Positions 1-6,201 of a stretch of 7,191 nt of DNA are shown piece after piece (position 1 is the stretch's first letter; the number at the start of each line of letters is the position of its first letter). The notes under the pieces were generated by a model, which had not been told where the DNA came from, did not search any database, and saw only the letters and a list, made by a program, of their open reading frames with translations. The position numbers and the translations under genes were made by a program. Where the stretch lies: positions 1 to 7,191 of the forward strand of contig JAJYJL010000403.1 of NCBI GenBank assembly GCA_021789565.1, read 5' to 3'. The stretch comes from Acidobacteriota bacterium. GTDB lineage: Bacteria; Acidobacteriota; Terriglobia; UBA7540.

Positions 1-67
1 CGACCTGCACGGCCGTTTCGACTGACCTCTACGCCAAATCGGGGAGATGGCCTGATTTCGAGGGAGT

Positions 68-97
68 TTGACTTGGCCGCAAAACCCTGCCTAACAT
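68..97 (+). promoter_or_regulatory. Candidate sigma70-type promoter for the TPR/DUF4097-like operon
   Basis: A TTGACT hexamer at 68-73 (5 of 6 to TTGACA) is followed after 18 nt by TAACAT at 92-97 (4 of 6 to TATAAT). Transcription would begin near 104. That leaves a very short leader that still contains the GAGGGA ribosome-binding site at 105-110. It would place the ATG at 96 upstream of the transcript start, which supports the start at 114 for the downstream gene. The match is by eye and the -10 is mediocre. Confidence 0.4.
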
Positions 98-113
98 GCC
101 CAGAGAGGGAAAT

Positions 114-1064
114 ATGGCTGACCGGCAAAGGCGCCTGGCCACAGCGTGTGCGCTTGCTATTGCTTTCTCGGTATCGGGCTTGGCGCCGCGGGCATACGCG
201 CAGGACTCCGAGTCCAGCCTGACGCACCAGATCGGATGGGAACTATCAACGGGGAATTATAGATCTGCGCTGGCCGACGCCCGCCAGGCGGTCGAGGAGT
301 TTCCGAATTCCGCCGTCCTGATGCACCTGCTGGCAGCAGCGGAATCGAAGAACGGATTGCAGGACGAGGCGCGCAAGAGTTTCCGTAAGGCGATCCGGCT
401 GGACCCCACCATCCTCCAGAATTACTATGACCTCGCGTTACTCGACATGCAGGCCGAGGATTATACCGAGGCGATAGTGATGCTCAAGACCTTCCTCGGC
501 GCAACCCCGCAGAACGCCAAGGCGCACCTGATGCTGGGAATCGCATACAGCAAGCAGAACAACGTTCCGTTTGCCATCGAGCAACTGAAAAAGGCTCTCG
601 CCATTTCGCCGGGCTTGCCGCTCGCACACTACAACCTGGGGAATATCTACGCCAGCGAGGGAAACAATATGGCTGCCCTCGACGAATACAAGGCTGAGCT
701 GGGGGTTAATCCGGACTTTTATGGCGTTTACGTCAGCGCCGGGGACGCCGAGATTGCGGTGAAGCAGTATGGTGCGGCTGAAGCACTTTTCCAGCGCGCG
801 ACCAAGATCAAGCCGCTGGCTTACGAAGCCTATTTCGGGCTGGCCCGCGTTTATCTGATCCAGAACCAACTCCCCAAGGCCGAATCTGAGCTTGAAATGG
901 TCATTGACCTCGCCCCGGAAGATATTAAGGCCCATTCGATGCTTGCCGGCGTATATAACAAGCTGGGCAAAACGTTGGAAGCCAACAGGGAAGAACTGGT
1001 GGTTGAGACGCTGAAGAACCAGGCAAAACAGGCGGAAGAATCTCCGGCCCCTTCACATCAATAA
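114..1064 (+). CDS. Exported tetratricopeptide-repeat (TPR) protein
   Basis: The 316-aa protein has an N-terminal signal peptide: RQRR, then a hydrophobic stretch at about 8-22, then AYA|QD with probable cleavage after residue 29. It should act in the periplasm or on the cell surface. The rest is a near-continuous TPR array of about seven 34-residue units, starting near residues 67, 100, 135, 169, 203, 236 and 271. The typical helix-A pattern (A-HYNLGNIYA) and end-of-repeat prolines (LDP, ISP, VNP, IKP, LAP) are visible. TPR arrays are protein-binding scaffolds, and no catalytic domain is attached. I chose ATG 114 rather than the in-frame ATG 96 because GAGGGA lies just upstream and the signal peptide then starts normally. 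The partner is unknown. The following gene starts 40 nt downstream on the same strand, so the two are probably co-transcribed. Confidence 0.88.
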   Translation: MADRQRRLATACALAIAFSVSGLAPRAYAQDSESSLTHQIGWELSTGNYRSALADARQAVEEFPNSAVLMHLLAAAESKNGLQDEARKSFRKAIRLDPTILQNYYDLALLDMQAEDYTEAIVMLKTFLGATPQNAKAHLMLGIAYSKQNNVPFAIEQLKKALAISPGLPLAHYNLGNIYASEGNNMAALDEYKAELGVNPDFYGVYVSAGDAEIAVKQYGAAEALFQRATKIKPLAYEAYFGLARVYLIQNQLPKAESELEMVIDLAPEDIKAHSMLAGVYNKLGKTLEANREELVVETLKNQAKQAEESPAPSHQ

Positions 1065-1104
1065 TAGTGCCCTTGCATGAACGGCCATCGAGGCGACGAT
1101 ACTC

Positions 1105-1791
1105 ATGCGCAGATCCGGCCAAGAAACATTTCGAATGCTGCTCGCTGGCTTTTGCTGCATGCTTTTCTTCACGGTCGCACTACACGCCGATGAATTCAGC
1201 CGGACTTTCCACTACCGTGTACGCCTGTTTTCCAAAGGAACTCTCACTATGGAAACGCGCACGGGCGACATTTACATTACAGGATGGGACGATCCGCACG
1301 TTGAGATTGAGGCAGAAAAAGTGGTGGAGGCCCGGTCAAAAGAGAAGGCTGAACACCAATACAAGCGCGTCCAAATCCTGCTGAACGGACAGGATGAAAT
1401 GATCCGGCTTCGCACCCTCTATCCATCGCGCAGGCCGTGGCGACCCTTTAAGGCAGAGTCCAGCTTGTCCGTCAACTTCCACATCCACATGCCGTATGAC
1501 GCCAACCTGGTCCTGAAATGCGTGGACGGAGATGTCAAGGTCCAGGGCGTTATCGGACAGGAAAAGATCATGGTCAACTACGGGCAAGTTGAGATTGATA
1601 TCCCTTCGCCTGAGCGACTGAGATCGGTGCGTGCCAAGACGTGGCTGGGAAACGTCCAGAGCAACCTGCACGGCGAGAACGACGCAGGGTTCAGCAAAAA
1701 AGTGCTTTTCTGGAACCCCTACGGAACCCAGGACATCCAGTTGAAAGTCCACATGGGCGGGATCTACATCTTCAGCGGCGAAAGCGACTAG
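1105..1791 (+). CDS. Exported DUF4097-like beta-repeat protein
   Basis: This 228-aa protein has a signal peptide (MRRSGQETFR, a hydrophobic core at about 11-26, likely cleavage LHA|DE after residue 28). The mature part is a series of short beta strands with alternating hydrophobic residues. Phrases such as ETRTGDIYITGWDDPHVEIE (50-69), VDGDVKVQG (140-148) and WLGNVQSN (180-187) recall the DUF4097 putative-adhesin family, in which GDI/GNV turns repeat along a beta solenoid. That assignment is from pattern memory. No enzyme active site is evident. The start is supported by GAGG at 1090-1093, 11 nt upstream; the in-frame ATG at 1135 is a less likely alternative. It follows the TPR gene by 40 nt, so the two may form a cell-envelope unit. 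The C-terminus ends within a strand (GGIYIFSGESD), so the protein looks complete. Confidence 0.75.
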   Translation: MRRSGQETFRMLLAGFCCMLFFTVALHADEFSRTFHYRVRLFSKGTLTMETRTGDIYITGWDDPHVEIEAEKVVEARSKEKAEHQYKRVQILLNGQDEMIRLRTLYPSRRPWRPFKAESSLSVNFHIHMPYDANLVLKCVDGDVKVQGVIGQEKIMVNYGQVEIDIPSPERLRSVRAKTWLGNVQSNLHGENDAGFSKKVLFWNPYGTQDIQLKVHMGGIYIFSGESD

Positions 1792-2105
1792 ATTGCGTGC
1801 GGCCAACTGCTCACCATAAGAAGCAACGAACAGCCTTTTTGTAACTTTTACTCGCTGTTCATAAATGAAACACAATTTGCAACAAAGCAAAATTTTGGCA
1901 TCATAATAATTTAATAAGTTGTGTATTATCTATAACTTATAAAATTGAATTTTTGTGGAACGAAAATCCCATACGTCCCATCTGGGGGTTGGCGAGGTCA
2001 GAATCTAGCCTACTTTGTAAGGCCTACTTTCGGCCGCGGGCAACATGACACTCTCTGCGCTGGATGAACGCCAGCCGCCGCATTCCAAATTCATCATTGA
2101 GATTT
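1792..2105. other. Gene-free AT-rich intergenic region with inverted repeats
   Basis: No credible gene lies between the DUF4097-like gene and the convergent hydrolase gene. From about 1835 to 1965 the sequence becomes sharply AT-rich, in contrast to the GC-rich flanks. It contains a 7-bp inverted repeat GAACAGC/GCTGTTC (1828-1834 and 1854-1860), a palindrome CAAAATTTTG (1888-1897) and a 7-bp inverted repeat ATAAGTT/AACTTAT (1914-1920 and 1934-1940). A 9-bp direct repeat GCCTACTTT occurs at 2008-2016 and 2022-2030. The two flanking genes converge here, so some of this may serve in transcription termination, but no classical GC stem with a T-run is visible. Confidence 0.6.
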
Positions 2106-3080
2106 TCAGTCATTCTGGGACGCCTGCTGTGGAAGCACCCCGATTGTTTTGAGCCACGTTTCCACCAGCCGGGGCCATCGCGTAATCGGAAGCTTCGTGC
2201 GCCGCAGCCCGAACGCATGCCCGCCCTGCGCATACAAATGCATCTCCACGGGAACGCCGGCATTCTTCAGCGCGATGTAGTACGCCACCGATTGGTTTAC
2301 GCCGTCCACGTTGTCATCCTCCGCCTGCACCAGAAAAGTTGGCGGCGTCTCGCGAGTGACAGGGACATTCGGATTCAATTTCCAGGCCTCACCGCCGGCC
2401 CACAGGTGCCCCGGATAAACGCCCACCGCAAAATCCGGACGGCAGCTTTGCTTGTCGGCCGCATCGACAGGCGCGTACAACCGGCGCTGGAATTTTGTGC
2501 TGATCTCCGCCACCAGATATCCGCCTGCCGAAAACCCAAGGACCCCAATCTTATGCGGATCGATCCGCCACTCGGCGGCGTGCAAGCGCACCAGCCCCAT
2601 CGTCCGCTGCGCATCTTCCAGCGGCAGTGTGGACTGCGCCAAACCGTCAGGGCGGCACTTGCAGTGCCAGTCATAAGGCAGGCTCGGCACGCGATATTTC
2701 AGCAGTACACACGTGATGCCCCTGGACGTCAGCCAATCGCAAACCTCGGTGCCTTCCAGGTCCATGGCCAATATCTCAAACCCACCGCCGGGAAAGACAA
2801 CCACCGCAACGCCCGTGTTTTTCACGGTCGGCGAATAAACCGTCATGGTCGGCTGCGACACGTTGTACACACTCACAACCGGCTTGCCGCCAATCAGCCC
2901 CTTCGACCTCACCACATATTCCGGCCCCGGAACAGACTGGGCATCGGGAACCGCACCCGGCCAGATCGGCACTTGAGTATGGCCTGGCGATGGCTGCCAC
3001 ACGCGCGTCCCTGCCCTCGCGGCGCTGCACGCAAGCACAACACAGACAGCAAAGATTATTGCCCTATTCAAAATTTGCAT
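2106..3080 (-). CDS. Secreted alpha/beta-hydrolase, BD-FAE/acetyl-esterase-like
   Basis: The 324-aa protein is a probable carboxylester hydrolase of the alpha/beta-hydrolase fold, similar in pattern to BD-FAE and acetyl-xylan-esterase-type enzymes acting on decorated plant polysaccharides. The exact substrate is inference. Seen in the sequence are the oxyanion-hole segment VVVFPGGGFE (93-102), the nucleophile elbow GFSAGG with Ser184, the acid loop AEDDN with Asp256 the likely catalytic acid, and His288 in GGHAFG, all in the expected order. The N-terminus is a signal peptide (MQILNRAIIF...) with possible cleavage ARA|GT after 23. VLAC at 15-18 could alternatively be a lipobox. The start is set at 3080 because AAAGGTGGG lies directly upstream (minus strand). 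The longer reading from 3164 adds 28 residues without signal-peptide character. It is a monocistronic minus-strand gene, convergent with the DUF4097-like gene and divergent from the restriction-modification island. Confidence 0.85.
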   Translation of the reverse strand: MQILNRAIIFAVCVVLACSAARAGTRVWQPSPGHTQVPIWPGAVPDAQSVPGPEYVVRSKGLIGGKPVVSVYNVSQPTMTVYSPTVKNTGVAVVVFPGGGFEILAMDLEGTEVCDWLTSRGITCVLLKYRVPSLPYDWHCKCRPDGLAQSTLPLEDAQRTMGLVRLHAAEWRIDPHKIGVLGFSAGGYLVAEISTKFQRRLYAPVDAADKQSCRPDFAVGVYPGHLWAGGEAWKLNPNVPVTRETPPTFLVQAEDDNVDGVNQSVAYYIALKNAGVPVEMHLYAQGGHAFGLRRTKLPITRWPRLVETWLKTIGVLPQQASQND

Positions 3081-3184
3081 CCCACCTTTTCTGAAATTCC
3101 TCACGTCAGAAGCCCGCTCGCTCCGGCAGGCGGCGCCCCGCCATTCTAACCCATGCGGATTCACTGATCGCAGGTATTAAACAC

Positions 3185-3260
3185 CAATGTTTGCACCTGC
3201 CGCCTATTAGATATGCCACCCGCTCTGCCTTGCGCGAAGCCACAGCCGTTGCAATGTTTG
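3185..3260 (+). repeat. 9-bp direct repeat CAATGTTTG upstream of the HTH gene
   Basis: CAATGTTTG occurs at 3185-3193 and again at 3252-3260, flanking the short leader region of the HTH-methyltransferase operon. The first copy is also part of a small inverted repeat AAACA-ccaa-TGTTT (3179-3192). The position suggests a possible regulator-binding region, but the repeat is short and could be chance. I found no convincing -35/-10 pair for the HTH gene. TTGACA at 3258-3263 lacks a matching -10. Confidence 0.3.
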
Positions 3261-3273
3261 ACAAGGTTTGATA

Positions 3274-3525
3274 ATGTCCAAGTCGGGAGGTGTCACCCCT
3301 CTAATGCAACTCGCGGGTTACATGACTGTATCGGAAGCCGCGAATCTCTTGGGAGTGTCAGCATCTACGCTTCGAAATTGGGACCGTGCCGGGAAATTGA
3401 AGGCATGGCGACACCCGATGAACGGCTACCGGCTTTACCCGAGGAAGGATCTTGAAGCATTACTACGGGGGCTGGGCGGTGCCCTTTCTCCTGGAGAACC
3501 CAAGCCACCCAATAAAGTGACATAG
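3274..3525 (+). CDS. MerR/excisionase-type helix-turn-helix DNA-binding protein
   Basis: This 83-aa protein is essentially one MerR-like winged helix domain. The helix-turn-helix is MTVSEAANLLGVSASTLRNW (17-36). It is followed by the family's typical DRAGKL-W (37-45), the wing GYRLYPRKDLEALL (51-64), and a short Pro-rich tail. It lacks the long dimerisation helix and effector domain of full MerR regulators, so it resembles excisionase/BldC-size proteins. ATG 3274 is preferred, with AAGG at 3263-3266 seven nt upstream. Alternatives are TTG 3268, ATG 3304 (GGGAGG 13 nt away) and ATG 3322. The stop lies 16 nt before the methyltransferase start on the same strand, so the two are probably one transcript. 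A role as autoregulator of methyltransferase expression is inferred from context alone. An excisionase role is possible, but no integrase is present. Confidence 0.8.
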   Translation: MSKSGGVTPLMQLAGYMTVSEAANLLGVSASTLRNWDRAGKLKAWRHPMNGYRLYPRKDLEALLRGLGGALSPGEPKPPNKVT

Positions 3526-3541
3526 CGGGCCAACTATCTCA

Positions 3542-4609
3542 ATGGTAACCCAATTAGATTTCTTCAGGCCAAACGCAAAACTTGCCGGGCCTTTCTCTAC
3601 TCGATACCAGGGAAGCAAAGCAAAACTGATTCCTTGGATATGGGAGAACGTCAAAGATTTGGACTTCCATACATGCTTGGATGCTTTCGGTGGGACAGGC
3701 TCTATTGCTTACCTCTTCAAGTCGCAGGGTAAGAAGGTCACTTACAATGACCATCTTCATTTCAACGCTATATCGGCTACCGCGTTGATTGAAAACCGCG
3801 CGACCAGACTTAGCGATCAAGATATTGAATTCGCAACTCAACGGCATTCAGCCGTGCTGTATGACGACCTCATCGAACGGACCTTCGCCGAAATCTATTT
3901 CTTGCCGGATGAAAACAGGTGGTTGGATGTGGCGTGTCAGAACATCGCGAGAATGCAAGACAAGTATAAATGCGCGCTCGCATACCACGCACTATTTCAG
4001 TCCTGCATAACAAAGAGGCCTTACAATCTCTTCCACCGTAAGAACCTCTACATGCGCACCGCAGATGTCAGGCGCGGGTTCGGGAATAAGGCAACATGGG
4101 ATAAGCCGTTTGACCGTCATTTCAGACGATTCGTCGAAGAAGCAAATAACTCGGTTTTCGATTCTGGAGTGCCGTGCCGGGCTATCTGTCAGGATGCATT
4201 GGCTGTACCTGGGCGTTTCGATTTAGTCTACATTGATACGCCCTATCTCAACAGCAAGGGGGTAGGGGTTGACTACCTGCAGTTTTATCATTTCTTGGAG
4301 GGGATTGCCGACTACAAAGACTGGGCTGACAGAATTGACTACCGAAAAAAGCACAGACCCCTCAAAGGTGAAAAATCGCCATGGTCTGATCCCAAACGGG
4401 TTGTGAGCGCATTCGAAGCCCTATTTGAACGATATGCGGAGTCAATTCTTGTGGTATCTTATCGGAGCGACGGCATTCCTTCGGAAGATGTACTGGTTAA
4501 GCTTATGAAGAGGTTCAAGGGACGGGTCCGCGTCACGCGGCAAAAGGAGTATAAGTATGTCTTGTCTACGAACGGCAATTCAAAGGAGGTCCTTCTGATC
4601 GCTCAATAA
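3542..4609 (+). CDS. DNA N6-adenine methyltransferase, D12 class, of the EcoRV-like R-M system
   Basis: The 355-aa protein transfers a methyl group from S-adenosylmethionine to adenine N6 in DNA and should protect the host from the adjacent endonuclease. Visible motifs come in alpha-class order: motif X YQGSKAKL (22-29), motif I DAFGGTG (47-53) for SAM binding, an ND following strand 2 (69-70), and motif IV DTPY (232-235) in place of the usual DPPY. A C-terminal VVSYRSDG (304-311) also fits. The segment after motif IV (VDYLQFYHFLEG, 243-254) is more like FokI-methylase-type D12 enzymes than the shorter Dam/M.EcoRV type; this comparison is from memory. The start at 3542 lacks a good Shine-Dalgarno, so translation may be coupled to the HTH gene 16 nt upstream. 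Base composition is visibly more AT-rich than the flanking chromosomal genes, consistent with transfer. The target GATATC is inferred from the endonuclease. Confidence 0.92.
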   Translation: MVTQLDFFRPNAKLAGPFSTRYQGSKAKLIPWIWENVKDLDFHTCLDAFGGTGSIAYLFKSQGKKVTYNDHLHFNAISATALIENRATRLSDQDIEFATQRHSAVLYDDLIERTFAEIYFLPDENRWLDVACQNIARMQDKYKCALAYHALFQSCITKRPYNLFHRKNLYMRTADVRRGFGNKATWDKPFDRHFRRFVEEANNSVFDSGVPCRAICQDALAVPGRFDLVYIDTPYLNSKGVGVDYLQFYHFLEGIADYKDWADRIDYRKKHRPLKGEKSPWSDPKRVVSAFEALFERYAESILVVSYRSDGIPSEDVLVKLMKRFKGRVRVTRQKEYKYVLSTNGNSKEVLLIAQ

Positions 4610-4615
4610 CTAGAG

Positions 4616-5128
4616 ATGCTCAGCCAACATATGGGAAACGAACCGATAGACATTCTGATGCGTTTTTCCGACAAATTAGGGGCTATCGATGACACGGTGG
4701 CGGCACACAAGAAGGTTATCGATAAGAAGGGGGCTGTGTGGTTCGGGAAGATGGGCAAGACCCTAGCACGCCGGCACATTGTGAGGATTAATTCCCAATG
4801 CGAAGATGGCATCCCGACGCACCTTTTCTTAGTTCAGTCTTCGAAACGCAGATACGAAGTATATCTGGGAGAGTTGCTTGAAGTAGCAAGGCGCCTGCCC
4901 CTTGGCCAAAGGGAGCTCATCCCCTCGTACTACGAGGCAAACCATATAATCAAGTATATGACCCTATGGAGCAAAGTTGCCGATCTAAGACCGCTTGACA
5001 GCCCCTCCCTTTCAAAAATATATGTTGCCGCCACTGGTTCACGCATCTCAGAAGCGCTGCGTACCAGCATGGCGGGCCTTTTCATTGTGCGAATCTCGAG
5101 CGACTTGTCGTTGACTAAACGGAGCTGA
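4616..5128 (+). CDS. Uncharacterised protein of the R-M island
   Basis: I do not recognise this 170-aa protein with certainty. It has a helical N-terminus (PIDILMRFSDKLGAIDDTVAAHKKV, from residue 10), then a probable beta-rich domain: AVWFGKMGKTL (40-50), a strand THLFLVQ (68-74), YEVYLGELLEVARRLP (80-95), LIPSYYEANHI (101-111), TLWSKVADLRPL (116-127), IYVAATGSRISEAL (135-148) and a closing strand GLFIVRI (154-160). This layout weakly recalls PUA/EVE-like modified-base-reading folds, which is inference. No nuclease or methylase motif is visible. It begins 6 nt after the methyltransferase stop and in the same frame, so it is surely co-transcribed. ATG 4631 is an alternative start, and neither start has a good Shine-Dalgarno. 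AAAGGAGGT at 4582-4590 is too distant. The end lies one nt from the convergent endonuclease gene. Confidence 0.75.
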   Translation: MLSQHMGNEPIDILMRFSDKLGAIDDTVAAHKKVIDKKGAVWFGKMGKTLARRHIVRINSQCEDGIPTHLFLVQSSKRRYEVYLGELLEVARRLPLGQRELIPSYYEANHIIKYMTLWSKVADLRPLDSPSLSKIYVAATGSRISEALRTSMAGLFIVRISSDLSLTKRS

Positions 5129-5129
5129 C

Positions 5130-5906
5130 CTAGGCGTCGCGGCTAGCCGATAATCTTAAAAACTCCTCGATGGTTGAATACGACTTACCTCTTGCCGCCG
5201 CTGTACGCCCGTAGTGTCTCCAGTATTCGTCGCATTTCGCCTTCCCAAGCTTAGCGAATGGCCCCTTCCCCTCCTGCAGATCTTTGATGCTGGTCGTCGG
5301 GAAGGACCCGATATTTGCCGTGTTCCCGCTTGCCGGAGTTTCGCCCACTATCTTGTATTTGTGCTGTACGAAATATTCGACGTCTTGGTATGGGCATTGA
5401 AGGGAGGTCACTTCCTCCGGCTGGCTGTAGACTTTCGCGTCAACTCCCACTCGGCGAGTGTACAAGAATCCGATTGTCCAGTGATCGGAGTATTCGGCGT
5501 AGGGGTATTTGATGTTCTTCGTCGCACCAGCAGTGCGCAAGAACGAAGTGTAAGACCCTAGGGTGTACCGGAACGCGGCGGGCTCTCCCGACCGATTGAA
5601 CCGCCTGTATGTAGTCTTGATGTCAACAGCTATCCGCGGCGCATCCCCTTTTGCAGGCGTAAGAGTGAAATCCGGGTATACCGTCTGCGGGGACCCCTCA
5701 ACAATGTAGCCAGTCTCATCTGCAATCGCCTTTATGACTGGAGCGGAAAGGGCCTCGAATACTGTCGAGATCACCTTCGTGTCTGTGCCGAACCCGTAGA
5801 CTACGTTGTTGGGCGCATAGAACCCGACTACATCCCACGTAAGTCCTAACTTCGAAATCGTCTTCGCAAAGCTGCTTCGAAATTCTTCTAGAGAAAGAGC
5901 TGGCAC
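5130..5906 (-). CDS. Type II restriction endonuclease, EcoRV family (predicted target GATATC)
   Basis: The 258-aa protein aligns by eye over nearly its whole length with EcoRV (245 aa), which cuts GATATC to blunt ends as a Mg-dependent homodimer. Conserved blocks are GTDTKVISTVFE (40-51), GYIVE (66-70), YPDFTL (77-82), VDIKTTY (94-100), LGSYTSF (116-122), TKNIKYP (129-135) and SGNTANIGS (193-201), with EYWRHYGRT (227-235) near the end. The PD-(D/E)xK centre is intact: Glu51, Asp79, Asp95 and Lys97 match EcoRV E45, D74, D90 and K92. Gln74 matches Q69 of the Q-loop. The recognition loop reads ASGNTAN against GSGNTTN, so the EcoRV G182 position is Ala192. The start is GTG at 5906, with AGG 5 nt upstream inside the end of the controller gene. 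That weak start would limit nuclease synthesis. It is 2 nt behind the controller gene and was probably acquired with the rest of the island. Confidence 0.95.
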   Translation of the reverse strand: MPALSLEEFRSSFAKTISKLGLTWDVVGFYAPNNVVYGFGTDTKVISTVFEALSAPVIKAIADETGYIVEGSPQTVYPDFTLTPAKGDAPRIAVDIKTTYRRFNRSGEPAAFRYTLGSYTSFLRTAGATKNIKYPYAEYSDHWTIGFLYTRRVGVDAKVYSQPEEVTSLQCPYQDVEYFVQHKYKIVGETPASGNTANIGSFPTTSIKDLQEGKGPFAKLGKAKCDEYWRHYGRTAAARGKSYSTIEEFLRLSASRDA

Positions 5907-5908
5907 GG

Positions 5909-6154
5909 TTACCTACGGATGGCTTTAGAATATGTTCGAACAAAATCAACTAGCGAGATGCCGAGCCCATCACAAAGGTGGCGGAGTTCCACGACATCGA
6001 TCCTTCGCTCGCCCCTTTCGCACTTGCTAACGAACGACTGGCTCTGACCGACCAACTTAGCAAGCTCCCCTTGAGTAAGGTGGGCGCTCCGCCGGGCCGC
6101 TCGCAGATGGCTGAGAAAAATCCTGTACTCTTCCGTAAAAAGTGACTTCGTCAT
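5909..6154 (-). CDS. XRE-family controller (C) protein of the R-M system
   Basis: The 81-aa protein is a single Cro/C1-type helix-turn-helix domain. The HTH core is LTQGELAKLVGQSQSFVSKC (26-45), followed by ERGERRIDVVELRHLCDGLG (46-65), and a short C-terminal helix. Size, motif spacing and position directly ahead of the endonuclease are those of restriction-modification controller proteins. These bind operator boxes as dimers, first activating and later repressing their own C-R operon, so that methylation precedes restriction. Only 2 nt separate its TAA stop from the GTG start of the endonuclease, so the two are co-transcribed. No Shine-Dalgarno precedes ATG 6154. A -10-like TATCAT ends 6 nt before the start codon, so the message may be leaderless. 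A perfect palindrome 48 nt upstream is the likely operator. EcoRV itself is, to my recollection, preceded by a C gene. Confidence 0.88.
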   Translation of the reverse strand: MTKSLFTEEYRIFLSHLRAARRSAHLTQGELAKLVGQSQSFVSKCERGERRIDVVELRHLCDGLGISLVDFVRTYSKAIRR

Positions 6155-6160
6155 TGGAAA

Positions 6161-6192
6161 ATGATAGCCGTGCAGAGCTCACCAGCGTACAA
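6161..6192 (-). promoter_or_regulatory. Candidate promoter of the C-R operon (possibly leaderless)
   Basis: On the minus strand TATCAT (6166-6161, 5 of 6 to TATAAT) is preceded after 20 nt by TTGTAC (6192-6187). The six bases TTTCCA then separate the -10 from ATG 6154, so transcription would start at the first base of the start codon. The long spacer and poor -35 suggest dependence on an activator. A second weak candidate is TTGGAC (6212-6207) with TACGCT (6189-6184) at 17 nt spacing. Its -35 overlaps the palindrome and could be the repressed form. Confidence 0.4.
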
Positions 6193-6201
6193 CCTGAAAT
6201 C

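Noticed and set aside
1..71. Possible C-terminal tail of an upstream gene at the left edge
   Set aside because: Two + strand frames stop at 22-24 (after DLHGRFD) and 69-71. Neither is long enough to distinguish from chance.
1336..1890. Minus-strand open frame of 184 codons opposite the DUF4097-like gene
   Set aside because: It is the antisense of a signal-peptide-bearing gene in an evident operon, with no recognisable domain.
1597..2521. GATATC sites at 1597-1602 and 2516-2521, none seen inside the R-M island
   Set aside because: Absence of a 6-bp site from about 3 kb is within chance, so it is not evidence of avoidance.
2064..3149. Long + strand open frame of 361 codons opposite the hydrolase
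   Set aside because: It is the antisense shadow of the well-supported hydrolase. The protein is Arg/His/Pro-rich with no family features.
3258..3263. TTGACA as the -35 of the HTH-methyltransferase operon
   Set aside because: No -10-like hexamer lies 16-18 nt downstream, and the site overlaps the start of the HTH gene.
4582..4590. Strong Shine-Dalgarno-like AAAGGAGGT near the end of the methyltransferase gene
   Set aside because: It lies 25 nt before ATG 4616, too far to serve that start, and encodes Lys-Glu-Val of the methyltransferase.
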